Counted from the stretch's first letter, positions 48,891 through 61,900 are shown. The stretch: 64,000 bases of DNA from Thereva unica (GCA_949987705.1 OX465285.1:90281975-90345974); one strand, 5' to 3'. Program-made: numbers and translations. The notes: generated by a model not told the origin, from the letters alone.

Positions 48891-50438
48891 CAGGGCCGGG
48901 GCTTGGTTTTATTGCGCCCGGTGCACTATGCCATATGGCGCCCCATTAATTTTTTAACGCAGTGAAACGAAATGGAAAAAAGACAAAATACTCGCAGCAT
49001 TTTAGAAATAATATTCATAGTTTGCGCAAAATTTCACATCGATCATTTTCACATGGGTCAGCATCTAACCAATAAAAATCTGCTGAAAACATCATTTGCG
49101 GAGAAGAGAACAGAAGAGAACGATAGGGTGGGCAGAAGCATTCTAACGTATAGTTCGCAGGAGAAGTTGGCTATTTTTGGGGTTTCCCATGCGACTCTTC
49201 GTCAAATTTCAAAATGGAATAGATGATTATAGCCAATTTTTGTTGGTTGGCCATTTGAAACTGGCCATATTAATTTGTTAGACAGTAAAGAAACAAACAA
49301 AACAGAGAAATTATTCTTGCAAGTTCTGGTCAGTTCCTTCATTTATCTCATTTAACAATGAGGAGCCGTCAGAACATTTCTATCTTTTGGGTAAGTAGAT
49401 GTGGTGCTTTTTACAGAATTTTCAAAAAGTACTCCAGCAAACGAATGAGAGATTTTTCTCTCGCTTGGGGAATTTTCTCACGAATTTTCACTTTTGATTC
49501 ACAAGGATGAAGGTCTCACTTTTTGAGTGTAATCTTTTCGAGTGAAAACTTACATGACTATCGACTATCTAAAAGTCTGGTTGGGACTACTTTATTTAAA
49601 AAAAACGACTCCAGTGCTTGTTTTTACGACCGAAATTGGCCAAAAGACGCTCATTTCTAATAATAATACCGTCATAAAACCCATAATTTGGTTGCACTTT
49701 AAATAATAGCCAATAATAAACAAATTAACATGCTTAACCGATTATATTATCGGTTACGTAGTTTCGATAATCCTCATCTGTTTTTTATTTCTATTTTATG
49801 TTTCCCAATTTTTAATGGTGACATTCCTGACATTTGACACACCAAAAACTTCGGAGAAATTCTTCAACAACCAAACAAAACCACGTTTACACTAAAAATG
49901 TGCAATTTAAAAGCGCATAAAATAAATGTGGAAAGTAAAAAAAGGAATTCTGGTGCAGATTCATCAACCTTTAAGAGTGAAAATGTTCGAAATATTTATA
50001 TTGCGACTCTTTCCGAACCAGAACTGATGAACTGATGTCCTCCTGGTGCAGCAGCACTAATTTACACCGTGGCGCGCATCCTCCTCTCGCCTTAACATTT
50101 GTCCTCGATTCACCAACTGTATACATTTTATGGAAATATCGAAGCTAAAATCTCAGGTAAACTCCTGCATAAATTGCAGCTCTTTTTCTTGCAATTGAGT
50201 AAATTTCCACGGATCCATGTGAGTTTGGGGACAGTCGTACAGAATATTTTGTAGAGAAAATAAACTGGCAAAATCAATCGTGAATTTCTCTAATAAATGA
50301 AAATTAAGTTACGGGAACCCTTTTTCAATTTTTTTCCCCAAGTTTTAATTTTTTTAAACCTTAATTTCTGAAGCTGCGCCCGTGTAGAATTGCGCCCGGT
50401 GCAAGTGCACCATTTGCACCTATGAAAGCGCCGCCCAT
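48891..50438. mobile_element. hAT-like transposon, 1548 bp, with exact 8-bp target duplication
   Basis: CAGACAGT flanks the element exactly (48883-48890 and 50439-50446). Ends are CAGGGCCGGGGC on the left and GCGCCGCCCATG on the right, imperfect inverted repeats with CA/TG tips. Subterminal GCGCCCGGTGCA words occur at both ends. An 8-bp duplication and CAGGG-type tips are typical of hAT transposons. The only open frame near the left end (48972-49226, ATG start, 84 codons) has no recognisable BED or RNase H motif, so the element is probably nonautonomous. Confidence 0.82.
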
Positions 50439-50539
50439 GCAGACAGTAAAAGAATAAGAAATAATAAAGATTTGGTTTGTTTTTCTTTTGTTGGTACTCA
50501 TGGCTTTAACGCGGTCCAAATTCGTCACCATATAAGGTG

Positions 50540-50690
50540 GAGTGTGTCACGTCGTACTAGTTAAGGTGCAATGTCCAAGAGTAAGCTTGAGGCCCCTGTG
50601 CTGACAAGTCGTTTTAGTTGAAGTAAGTGACGTTTCAGTCGAATTGCTACTTTCAGCATATGCGCGTAGAGTGGAAATGCTAAGTTGATA
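50540..50690 (-). mobile_element. LINE 3'UTR remnant next to a CCTGTGCTGA MITE
   Basis: Positions 50545-50590 resemble the jockey-like LINE 3'UTR (GTCGTACTAG; GGTGCAATGTCCAAGAGTAA). From 50592 GGCCCCTGTGCTGACAAGTC and later AGAGTGGAAATGCTAAGTTG match the MITE at 21132-21310. Confidence 0.55.
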
Positions 50691-50896
50691 GCTCATCTGG
50701 TAGAGTTTCGTAGTTGTAGTTTCGTGGTCTACCAATTCACTATATAAAGCTGCGAACTCATTTTCCACTATCTGGAAGAATTCACATGGCTTGAACCTAC
50801 TTTCATTTTAATTCTTTTCCACCTCGTCTATGAGCAGTGCTGTTGCAGCAAGATATTCCACGTTAACCCCAAGATGCACTTGAGATAACTATCCAA

Positions 50897-51025
50897 ATTT
50901 CAAAACTAAAAAGTAAAGAATGTCCGTAAAAAATTCATCACGGACGCCACTGACACGAAAAGCATCGGTGCCGTGCCGTCACGGATATGTGTGGATTGAC
51001 CTTAATATCTCAATTTTACGACATG
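50897..51025. mobile_element. Half copy of the MITE at 28271-28620
   Basis: ATCACGGACGCCACTGACAC, AAAGCATCGGTGCCGTG and CACGGATATGTGTGGATTGA match the right half of the 28-kb MITE. The inner TIR word here, once inverted (TCAATCCACACATATCCGTG), is closer to the left end of the 28-kb copy than that copy's own right end is. No left half is present. Confidence 0.55.
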
Positions 51026-54000
51026 TTTGCTTTTCCTGTCGTTTCCAGCAGACTTAATTTTTGATTTCTTACCGAGAAAATCTCTCCAAATGCTTGGAGT
51101 TTTAGTTGAAACATGTTATATGGAGGGGGTCACCAGATTTTTTACTTCAATTATTGGCTTCTCAAGGGGTCACAATAGGTTGGGAAATGATGTTCTAGTG
51201 CCTTCGGGAAATATTTGCAAGAAAGCCTCTTAGAAAGTTTTCTTAGAATTTAATATGCACAAACCAATTGATTTCAAATTTCTACATTGCTGGTATTCCG
51301 ACCATGGCAAGTCCTGCGTCCATTTTTTCCAATACCTTCGACGTGGAAAGCTTTTGAGATGCTTTCTGTAATTTAGGAGCGATGGTGTTGCAGCTTTCCA
51401 CTTTGTTGCCGTTTCCACTGAAGTAAGAAGCTGTCCACTTTTTCCACCTCTGCGGGGCCCCTGGCCTAGAAAATCATTATTTATCTGATGAATTCCTAAA
51501 CCTATGTTTGTTTGCATATTTGCCCTACCCTTAAATTTAAAAAAAATTACTTTCACAAGAGGTTTCCACTGTTTTGAATTTTTTCAGTATTTTACTCACG
51601 CCAAAGCATTAATTTCTTTTTTGGGCGAGTTTGGACTCTACCAAAATGGCCACCAAGGCATTCCCCTTCCGTCTCATGGCTTTATGCTTGATGTCTAATA
51701 CCCCATCAGCGACCGAACGGAGCAAGTTCGAGCACGTGGGTATTGAAATAAAATTTTTGCCTGAGCTCCCATACATTTTCACATATTGAAATCAGGAAAA
51801 ATAAACTTAAGTTCGTCCAACATAACATGAAATTGAGATTGATAGTAAAAGCTCGCTCTAAATAGAGTGATCAACTGGATTAACGGAATATCATTCCAGC
51901 GAGCTTTTGCATTTCCAACTTCTAGCGAAAAAGCACCAACAATTTCAAGCACAAACTGAACATGCCAGCCGGTGAAGCGACTTAATGCGGATTGAATTGA
52001 ACTTTATTGAACTGACGCCAGTGAATCCGAGGTATAAGTTTGCACTTTACACTTCATCTATTGTATTCATATATCTATGTCAAAAGCGGAAGCACAAAAG
52101 TCTCCACCGAAACTGGAAAACGAGACTCCGCAACTTCGCGCGTTCCTCTCCTGTCCAAAAAAACTTTTGTTACAGAAGCTGGTCCCTCGGGTATAAAAAT
52201 GGCCAAACCGAAGCATGTAAGTAATCACATATAGCGACACAAAAGCTGCTTTGGTGGAATACTTCCCATGTACTTTCAGCAAACAAGCAGGAAATGTTTT
52301 TTATTCAGAAGCCTGCTTCCCGTGTACTTAGGGCCATTAGAACACATTTTTAAGAGCTTTTATGAAAGTTTACTGAAAATTAAAACTTTTTATGAAAGCT
52401 CGCGCGCAAAAGGGGTTGAATACTTTTTCGCGGGTTTTTCTTCAAATACCCATATACCGCCTTAATTTATTTTAGTGTGAGTGCGTGTGATTATTTAAAT
52501 GTTTTTAGTTTAGCTTTGCATTTCGTGAGCTTTTATAATATCTCAGTAAAAAAAGGAACGACTAAATTGTATAAAACAACCATATTTTTTTAAAATAATT
52601 TCAGGATGGGTAGCCCCATGAAGTTTCTGCTTAAAATACAAGAAACATGAGAAGCTCTAGAATCTTCCTGGGAAGAATGGAAAGCAAAGAAAGTACATGC
52701 AGCTTCATGAGTAGCACGCGAAGCACGGAGCGGCTTGGAGAAGCACGGGAAGCATAATGGTTGTTGATGGTGTGCTGCTTTGATTAATGGTGCCGAATGA
52801 GGTGAATGGATGCCTAAGCTCAGGACTAGGACCTATTCAACGATCTCGTGATATTAGTTGTAGAATTGAACTTGCATATTCCAGGAATTTCTCAGAATTT
52901 TCAAGCTGGTCTGTCTCCACAAATCGATCAATTAAACTTCAAAACCTCAACTTCACTACCTCCATCGAATAAGAAACGAAATTCCCGAACACACATAAAT
53001 ATGTCACAAGTCACACAGAGTCGTCCTTGCAAAGTCTATATCTCGAATGAAACATCCTTTAACTGTCTGCGATCTGATTACATGATAAAAAAGCGTCTGC
53101 ATATGTGGCAAGGGGATAAAAGTATAGATAACACCCAATTACATGCTAGACCGACTCCGAGTGGGTGTAGCCTGCCATTTTCTACTTTTCGCCCCAGCCG
53201 GCCTCTTTGTATCCTTTGCATTTTTTTCTGTATAAATCTTCTTCTTTTTTTTATATCAGCGATAAATCGAGAAAATAAAACTACCGCCCCAAATTCGCCC
53301 TCAATCTTTACATGCCGAAAGTTCCAAGAGCTGAAAATCTCAATAGCCTTGATGTATCCCATAAGGATTTCGGGACATTGTCATGGTTGAGTTATAGAGG
53401 AGCAGCAATTCCTCTGGCAGCAGGACCAACAACGGAAAAAAAATAAATAGAAACTACAAATGCGGCCTACTTTCAAGGCAAGTCCCCGTCTTCTAATGGT
53501 GTCCTTTTGGCATGTCCAAGTTTTCGTTTTGTTTTCGCTGCGATTCCAATTACCCCGGGGCACAGTTTGCTGGCCTCTCGGTATAAAAATCGTCCCTTGC
53601 AGTCATTTCTTTTCTAGCTGACGTTTAGGTGTGACGATCTCCCATGGAGCAGGAGACATTGGCTAATTGCAATTTGCCTTCGTTTAGACTACATGGCTAC
53701 CAATCTTCGCCAGCCACTTTGAGCTGTACATTCAACAGCCAGACTACCCATTAGGATTCCATAAATTCTCAAACTCAAGACATAAATCTCGGGCTAGACC
53801 TGTGCATAAATAAGGTGCAAGCGAACGAATCACACCTCAACAATTTGAATTGACGACTCCTGGAGGGTGGGCCCGATCCGATGGTGGGATATAGAATGGC
53901 CAACTGTATAAGAAACGCCAGCGATGGTGGAGAACAAGTTGGAGTATCAGTCACGATATGCTAATTACAATCTTCCTTGAATTGCTGCTGCATGCTGAGC

Positions 54001-55163
54001 AGTAGTTCAAGGTGGACTTGAGGTCCTTTATCCTGGGCAGCAGGATGTAATCGAATTAAATTGCGATGAAGGACAGCAATCGTTGTTGCGTCACAGCGGC
54101 TAGCAGCAATTGGTCACGAACATCAATCAGACGTAATTTCATTATCGTTAAGTGATTCTTGCTGGTGGGCAGCAGGATGGAGTGGCTTCGGGCTTGTTGT
54201 AAGTGTAGCCCTCGTAGAGATAGGAGCATGCTATTTTGTGTAAGGTTTAGTGCTCCCTGATGTCATGTCACTAATCAGTTTAACGACTTCTTTGTGTAGC
54301 ACTTTTAGTGGATTGTGGACGGCATATGCACAAGCAGCGATTCATTTTGGGTACGTGACTACTGGATTGGTATGTCCTGATTGGGATATGATTGAACTGG
54401 TTTTTGGGTTGAATGAATTGATTTTTAGTGGAGTAGGGTTGGTGTTTGGTGACATTTGAAACAATAGCGGGGATTTAACAAATATCGTAAGTAGAATTGG
54501 TAGGTGGTGCCATTTTGACGCAGTCTTCTGTGCGGTTGTTGACTGGTCATCCGCCTCTGGGTGTTATGTAAGACTGGTAGCTCCGATGAAAAATTTTGTC
54601 ATATGCGAAAGGAAACAGCTTTTTCTTTGTGTAAAACTTTAGAGCACTATTGTCCACACGCTAGTTTCGCATGTCACGATCACTGATGGGAAGGAGAAGT
54701 AGACTGCTAGAAGCGAGAGAGCACTTAGGCACGACAATCTTCTGAATGGAGATATAGTTCTATGTTAAGTTGGTTGCGTGAATTACTACCTACACCTCCT
54801 CCCCAGCGTAGCTCTCAACAGAACCTTAACGATCGTTTTGACTTACATTCAAAATGCATTCACAAGTGAAGATCGCCTAAGCCTAAGCTTTTGATACTCC
54901 TGCTGTTTGAGGATTGATTCTTGTGACTATCAACTGTTTTGGTATTCTAAGCACCCGTTTGTGGATTGTCTAAATTGTGCCTGCAAAATTTGAATACAAA
55001 TTTGCCTCAGGTTGAGAGTGACTACACATTTGTGATTGCGTTGTGACTTGTGACTGTTTCTAGAATATGAGTATTAGTCTCTGCAACAAAGCGATAAGAA
55101 ATAAGTATAATGAAACAAAGAACAAATCTGCAAAACATATAGCCAATCATATTCAGAATACGT
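51026..55163. other. No gene seen in 4.1 kb
   Basis: A hairpin AAAAGCTCGCT/AGCGAGCTTTT lies at 51848-51908. GGGCAGCAGGATG occurs twice (about 54036 and 54167). The 180-codon frame 52848-53390 lacks an ATG start and any domain. Confidence 0.4.
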
Positions 55164-55171
55164 CTCGTCCG

Positions 55172-55405
55172 TAGGGGTGGCGCTTTCATAGGTGTAAATG
55201 GTGCACTTGCACCTGGCGCAATTGGACGAAGGCCCAATTTCAGGAAATCTTTAAAAAATTGAAAGTGCTCCCGTGACTTCAATTTCATCTATTAAAGGAA
55301 TTGTGTCTTTTTTCATTTTGTTTCATTGCGATCAAGAAATGAAGAGCTGATGGGGCGCAATATGGCATACTGCACCGGGCGCAAAAACCCCATGCGCCGG
55401 CTCTG
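55172..55405. mobile_element. 234-bp hAT MITE, deletion derivative of the element at 48891
   Basis: CTCGTCCG (55164-55171) and CTCGTGCG (55406-55413) form an 8-bp duplication with one mismatch. The element is inverted relative to the 1548-bp copy. Read on the minus strand its left 90 bp (TGCGCCCGGTGCA, ATGCCATATTGCGCCCCAT, GAAACAAAATGAAAAAAGAC) and right 150 bp (TGCAAGTGCACCATTTACAC, CTATGAAAGCGCC) match the two ends of the longer element, so the middle was deleted. Confidence 0.8.
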
Positions 55406-55413
55406 CTCGTGCG

Positions 55414-57711
55414 CGTAGATTTTTGTATTTCCTGGTAATTGGCACCCTGTGTAGAACTTGTCCATGGCGAGCCCAACATTTTTTCCCATAAAAAGCTCTA
55501 AAAAGGTCATCAATTTTGCAAAAACGGCACCCACTGTGCAGCAGAAAACTTCACAATTTGGCACCCCTAAAAAATCGAATTTCGGTTTGAGACGAACATT
55601 GGCAACATTATAAGACGACACTACTGATTTGATACTGAAAAGAGCTGCTTCCCCTTTTCATGTTTCGTCGTTTCTACCGCAAAAATACTAAATCTTCCAG
55701 TGAAAGTCCCGTAGTGGCGACATCTGTTATTCGTAATTCAAGAATATGATGTTTTATTCAATAATAAACAATCAATGATATTTTGCTAGATTATTGTCGA
55801 TTTAAATTAACTATATTCAATTCTTAAATCACAGAAAATATTTTGCTGTGCCTTATACATTTTATTTTTGACATTAGTTTTACATTCGGTATTTTTTCAT
55901 TACAAAATCTCAATAAAAACGTAGAAGCGTAGAAAAATTATAGTCTGCAACACGTTTTGAATGGCATATTCTGCACTTGTGTATCACCACCCTCGCCTTC
56001 GGCATCATTCCAAACTTGTTACAGAATATACTATTTACTAATTTTGGAGAAGCGGTAAAAACTAGATGAATGTGAATGCCCAGGCATCATGTGGATCAAA
56101 AATTAAAGCAATACGGATCAACGTAAATATGGGATTAACTATTTCTAGGCCTACGCTATTTGGTATAATAATAATAAAAGCGGAAAAAACGCCTTAATCG
56201 TTGTCTAAATTAGTCGTACTGCTTAATGAAAGGGGTTGAATCTGTAGCATCTCTTTAGCCACTGCTAAACATCCACAAATTTACCATAATTACCATTTTT
56301 CATCCCACTTAAATACAATTTAAACAAAAATCACATCTGCTTTAAAAAAAATACGACCACAATCTGATGCGTTTTAATCCGCCTACAAATCCCCATTCCA
56401 GGAAAATCTCTAGCAAACATTTATTAAAAATTCACCCCCGCCGTTGAATCCGAGAAAAAAAAAGTTGTAGAGAAAAAATTACCCTCGAATCAACCAGATG
56501 ACACCGTAATAAACTGCCCCCTTATTCCCTTAGGCAATTATTAATCAAAATCAATCAATTCACCCCAAAAAAAAGTTGACTTCCCTCTGACAAACAAAAC
56601 TGGTACAACACTAGACCCCTGTGGCACATCCCATTCGGCTGGAGTGGCTGCTGCTGTTCCTGCACAGCACATTACGACAGTGGTGTCGTAAGGTTTTGTC
56701 ATCCCGGGCAAGTCACTGTATTAGATTTGTTTCAAGTTGTTTTACACAAAGCGATCCTTGTTTGTGTACATGTATAGTATAGGCAACAACACATCCGGGG
56801 CAGGGGTGGCTGTTTCAACTATACTAAAATCCGGAAGAGCATCGACGGGGGTGGAACGGGCGACACGATATACCCCCGAAAACGGGGCTAAAAAGAGCAC
56901 AGAGATGAAGACAATAAAATGAAACGACCCTCGTCTTATGTTTTTGCGAGTTAATTCGACACCAATTAGGGATGATGGGAGGTTGTTCTGCGTGGGGCAT
57001 TGTTGTCTGTAGTGTGTGTTTTTTTTGCTACCCCGATGATTCCACACCCCAGTCGTACTTTGCTGTAATGTAGAAATGAATTATGAATTGATATCAAGAT
57101 TGATACTGTGTTTACTCACATCTTCCTCTGAGCCCAGTGCTATAGACTTGTGCGGGATGACTCTACAGCAGAGATAGCAGTTATGGGGTGGTTTTTATAC
57201 AACCACCCTACGCCACCCCCGTTTTTGGGAAAATTGACATTTGTGTGGATCTAACAAATTGTTCACTTTATGCGAGTTCTTCAGGGGTGAAATTATATTA
57301 AGACAAGTTGTTTCCTGGGCGGAAAAGGGGATGGGGGTTGGTGGTTGTTGTGGATTGATTATGTTGCGATGTCATAAAAATTATGCGAATGAGAAGACAG
57401 TTTATCTCCTGCTGATTAGGGGGTGGGATATTGAATCTGAAGCGATTTACGTTTTTGTGGTGTTTGACTTAATCTTGTTTGTTTGGGAATTGAGAGCGGT
57501 TTTGTGGGTGTGTTTTTTTTTCTGATGATGTGGTATGTGATTGTAATTAGAGGATAATGATGTGTATATTTATTGGTAGATGGTTCTGATTTATGTTGGG
57601 ATAGGCAACACGCTTTCAGATCGAAAAAAACTGATCTATTCGGGGTATAAGTTATTATGAAAAAATGTTTAGCCCCGAATGTTATGGCTCAACCGGCAGA
57701 GAGCTGTACTC
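55414..57711. other. No gene seen
   Basis: TTGGCACCC occurs in two direct copies (about 55439 and 55558), significance unknown. The remainder is AT-rich with short frames only. Confidence 0.4.
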
Positions 57712-57850
57712 ATATGTACAACATCCAAGATTTCAAACGTAAGACCCACTGGGCTCCTCCTCATTCATCCTCCAGACTACCATTAATCATCATATCCTTT
57801 TTATATCTTCGAGCTAACCTTACTAGCAGACATTGCACCATGAAGTAAAC
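57712..57850 (+). mobile_element. Jockey-like LINE 3' end
   Basis: MYNIQDFKRKTHW is equivalent to SYNIQEFKRRVHH of the 396-2060 copy, followed by the 3'UTR word ACATTGCACCATGA shared with that copy. 5'-truncated. Confidence 0.65.
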
Positions 57851-57934
57851 GACTGCGAAGGAAACTGTGGCACCTAATCTTAGACTCATTTTCCCATCCT
57901 TCTGGCAACATAAGGATTTCGCGTCGAAAAAACT

Positions 57935-58175
57935 TCACATCTTTTGAGGCAATCTAAAATTCGACCAATTTCGCGTCTCTTCTTTAGAGCTGAAGAACTG
58001 CTCAGTCAGGCCATGCGTTATTGATCGGAGCAGGCGGTAGTCGAAAGGGGCGATGTCGGAGGTATACGCGTGGTAGAACGTCGCCACAGACGGGACAAAA
58101 AACCCTTCCTTTTTTGTCATCACAGGACCTGATCGTACGTGAAAAATGACAGTCTCGGCTTCTATTCGTATGGAA
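57935..58175 (-). mobile_element. mariner transposase C-terminal relic
   Basis: The minus frame reads VIFHVRSGPVMTKK, then YTSDIAPFDYRLLRSITHGL and TEQFFSSKEETRNWSNF, the usual mariner C terminus (YSPDLAPSDYHLFRSxxHxL, then FxSxEExxxW). The third catalytic aspartate (in SDIAPFDY) remains, but the second catalytic motif, normally HDNARPH, has become HVRSGPV. The upstream portion has been replaced by the minisatellite at 58228. Confidence 0.82.
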
Positions 58176-58227
58176 CATAATCTTCTTGCTTTTGGATCAT
58201 TCTCAAGGCTTTCAAACGATGGAAACT

Positions 58228-58345
58228 GGCTTTTTGAGTCTTGAAAAGGTCTTGCAAAAGTCTTGCAAAAAGTCTTGTAAAAAGTCTTGCAAAAGTCTTG
58301 TTTTGGAATTGCTAAATATGCAAGACAAGACTTTTTGCTCTTTAC
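58228..58345. repeat. Minisatellite of AAGTCTTGCAA units
   Basis: About five tandem units of 11-12 bp (AAGTCTTGCAAA with A-run length changes) lie at 58240-58300. Partly inverted units follow (CAAGACAAGACTTTTTGC, GCAAGACTTTTG). Farther right TTGCTAAATGTGCAAGACCA (58443-58462) repeats TTGCTAAATATGCAAGACAA (58309-58328), and TTTTGCTCATCACTAG (58465-58480) may be a hAT-type terminus. Confidence 0.65.
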
Positions 58346-58550
58346 TGCAAGACTTTTGGCAATACGTGATGAGCACAAAGCCTTGATATTTTGATTTTGC
58401 AGTTTTGCCTTGTCCTGTCTTGTCTTGGTATTGCTTTGGTTTTGCTAAATGTGCAAGACCAGTTTTGCTCATCACTAGCATCCAAAACAGGCACAGTACG
58501 CCTGCCTTAAAATCCTACTCCCGCTGTCCGCTACATGCGCGTACCAATAA

Positions 58551-58985
58551 ATGACGCACGGAATAGTCAAAACGAAGCGCGGTACGCTAACACTTTTTCT
58601 AGCCCAAAGAAAAAGGAGGCCAGAAAGTCCAAAGAAAAGGACATCGCACATCCTTCGAAAAGGCAGGACGGTTGATTCCCTTACGGAGTTTGGACATAGG
58701 GTCACTCGCCTTAGAAGAACCCAAAAGGGTGACCTTGTAATGGTTCTTACAGCTGAAGAGGGCAAGACGGAAGATATGAAGCAAAAGATCAAAGTGTCAA
58801 TCGGTGAAATGGCAGAGGTTAGGGAAGGTACTAAGCTTATGCTAATCGAGTGTAGGGATCTGGGCGAGTTTACCACCAAGCTGAAGGTGCAGGAATAGAC
58901 GAAGGTGCAGGAAGACGACATTAGAGTCAGGAAGGCATATGGTGGTACGCAGACCGGCCACAATAAGCATTCCAGTCGCTAAATT
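58551..58985 (+). mobile_element. R1-like LINE ORF1 (gag-like) fragment
   Basis: The plus frame encodes GRTVDSLTEFGHRVTRLRRT and KGDLVMVLTA, later IECRDLGEFTTKLKVQE. After a stop, DIRVRKAYGGTQT follows. The RRTxxGxxxxxL and LxxLDExTTxxEVxxA..VRxAYGGTQ features are typical of the gag-like ORF1 of R1/LOA LINEs, upstream of CCHC knuckles that are missing here. Confidence 0.75.
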
Positions 58986-58989
58986 TTCT

Positions 58990-61900
58990 AGTTGTATTTG
59001 CCATGGGCTTTCATTTCGTACCACCTCCAATGTATGCGTTTTTAAACTTTGTCAAATCAAATCGTTTTTGTAGCGTTGAGACCATTCGCGACACGTTCTT
59101 TCACTAATGATTCAGCAGCTTTTTTCGAATCGAAGGAAACTTCTCGCAAATGACGCTTATGTCGCTCAAAGTTGAGTTATGCTGTAGATATACACGGGTT
59201 GGCTTGCGTGACTGCTATGAGTTTAAAAACTTGCCGCTCATTCATTTTTGCCTACAAAGAAGTGTAACGAACCGCGACTTATAGCTAATAGTCCCTTTCC
59301 CAAAAACAAACTTAAAAAAATAAATATTCAACCACTAGACCAAAGAGAGGCGATTCTCTCGTTGAAAGCTTCATTTCAAAGCTTTAAAGCTTCCTACCTC
59401 GACGAGCTTTCCAGCTATAAAAGAAACCGCTTCATCATGCCAAATCCAGTCTTTCACCAGACTCGTTCCAAGGAGGTCATTTTCTCAAGTCCTATATCAT
59501 GTCGAGGTGTACAATCCGGCACGCTCAGACTACATACACATAATATATACAGACCACATACCCGAATTTCTGTGGAATGTTGCCCAGGCATTGCGAGGTG
59601 TACGATAGGACAGTGTTCTTGTCAAAATTTTCTATACCAGGGTCGAGGTATCTGACCCAACACCGACAATATACCCTGCCTTAAAAAAGTAGGTTTAGAA
59701 GCTTACTCAGGATTATCACATTTAAACAACTCTGTGCGGCCGTCTGTGCTTAAATTACTCTCTGCCATGCAATCCTCGTTACGATGGTAATTTGTATCTT
59801 GCCTTAGTAGGCTTTGATGAGCGACCTCTCTCTACCATATCATCTTACCATAGAAGCTTACTATGAAAAATAAAGCGGTGGCTACTTTTATTGCTGGGGA
59901 AGGTCTATTAACTGGACACCTACGTAGAGCCTCTATGAAAATATTGCAGACAAAAACTTCCTTCGCTTTAGCACCACTGAAACTTCATACCATGCAATAC
60001 CAAATCCATCCACAAATCAGTTTTAATGACACAACCATAACAACATTTCACGCCACCCTTGTTGCAGCACACTCACACACGCACCCATACACCAAAATAA
60101 AACAACTTGTACTCCATCAAATCCTTTAAGCCACGCATCTCTCTCTCCTTACATGATCAGCACCCATTCATGCCACAGGAAAACCAACAAGAATTTTCAA
60201 CAAATCTCCTGCCGTAATATCATCAACCAGAAGTCATGAATGAAAATTATCCTCGAGGAATCTCAGCATGTCCTCATACCTGACTGAAATGGCCATAACC
60301 TCACACTGTCACTGCCACGATGCCCCAGCGAGGCTCTCTGGCCTGCCACTTAAGCGCGCGCTGGAGGACCAAAAAATCCTCGGATCAAAATGAATGTTAA
60401 AAAAGAATTCCAGGAGACCACCTAGCGTTTTATGTTTATGCTCTCTGGACAATTTTGCCATAAAGAATTGTCAAACAATCCTGGATCATAAATTGTGTAA
60501 TAAATATTCCATAAGTTGTCTGCTTTGGCTTACTTAGTTATTATTAATACCTGCTTTCCTCCCGCCTGGCGGATCCGATCGAGGAAGCCCCCGCGCTCCA
60601 CATGCCTGATGGGTTTTTAAGTCTGAATCTTCACACCTTCTCTCTCGGGCTCAAAATCTTGGGGCATCTTGAGATGGCGCGCCCGGCATAAGCACTTTTG
60701 GCATCATAAACCGTGAAGTATATGTGAACAGGTTAAGAGGTTTATTGCATTTAGAAATGTCGTGTTGAAAAATACGAAATAATTTTTATAAATAGAATCA
60801 CACACACGAAAAAAAGGAGTTCACGTGTATATAAATGGTGGATTGTGGAACCTGCTGATGCGGCCAGTGCTCGAGCACCTTGACTCTCGACTAGGCTTGG
60901 TCCAACCATCCAGGGATCAGATCGATCGAAGGAAGTCTTCTTCTGTATAAAGGCATTTATTCGTCGCTTTTTGGACTCTCGGGTCGTTTTATGGAAGGCA
61001 TTACAAACATTTTATAGCGTCATTATCGTCAGACGGACGAGCCAAGATCGATAACGCTGATCGCGCAAGATCGCACCTTTTTTACCCTATTTCAACGGAA
61101 ACCGAATCGAGGGATTAAGACGTGTTAAATTGTTTAATCGGAAATTGAAAACATCTTCGAGTCTCTCGACTTGTCCCAGGTGAAAGACATCTGCGAGAAT
61201 ATGGTGAAATATATTCAGGGAGATCATTGCCTCGATCGTTTCAACTAAACGATCAATTGGGGCTGATCCGACTTGGAATCGGTTTTCGACAAATTAAGAT
61301 GTCGTCATGATCGGATTTTATGGACCAAATCCGGGCCCGATTGCGATACAATTTTCGGGTTATTTATTTCTGTCCTGAATCGAGTGTTTACTAAATAATA
61401 TGACAAAATACAAGACAGTATTTTTTTGTGATCAGTTTGTGACTGTTGTTGGGAAGAAGCTTTCGTTTTCTTCTTCCAGCTCGATTTGTGGATTATCATT
61501 TAAACGTTCTTGGATCTTTGCGTGGTTGGACTCGGATACAATAGAATGAAAAGGATAAAATGTCAGAGTTATTGTAGGATTCGACAAAATCTATGAACCA
61601 CAAATGTCAACTGGTTGGCTGCCAGGTAATATATGGGCGGAGAGTTTTAAGCTCTTTCAAATAAATTACGAATAAATTTTGAAATGGTAAATGAACGGAA
61701 ACAATGGGACGTAAATGTCTCGAGGGGATACTTGAAAAGGGTTGGAGTTTGGTGGAGGGAATTTACTTTGTTAATTGTATTAATTTTGCGTTGGTTGATA
61801 TTTTACAGGCGGCTAGAGTGTATTTTTGATAGAATTGTGCTACTAATCGATAACGCTCCTATCCCCAGTTAGAACCTTTTTTTAGTTACCATGAGGTTTG

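Noticed and set aside
52848..53390. 180-codon plus-strand frame, among the longest in the window
   Set aside because: It starts from GTG, has no domain, mixed low-complexity segments and no splice or expression signal; most likely chance.
55439..55575. Element bounded by TTGGCACCC words
   Set aside because: The two words are direct, not inverted, and no target duplication is visible.
59248..59655. 135-codon plus-strand frame
   Set aside because: No ATG at the start, no recognisable motif, and located in a gene-free stretch.
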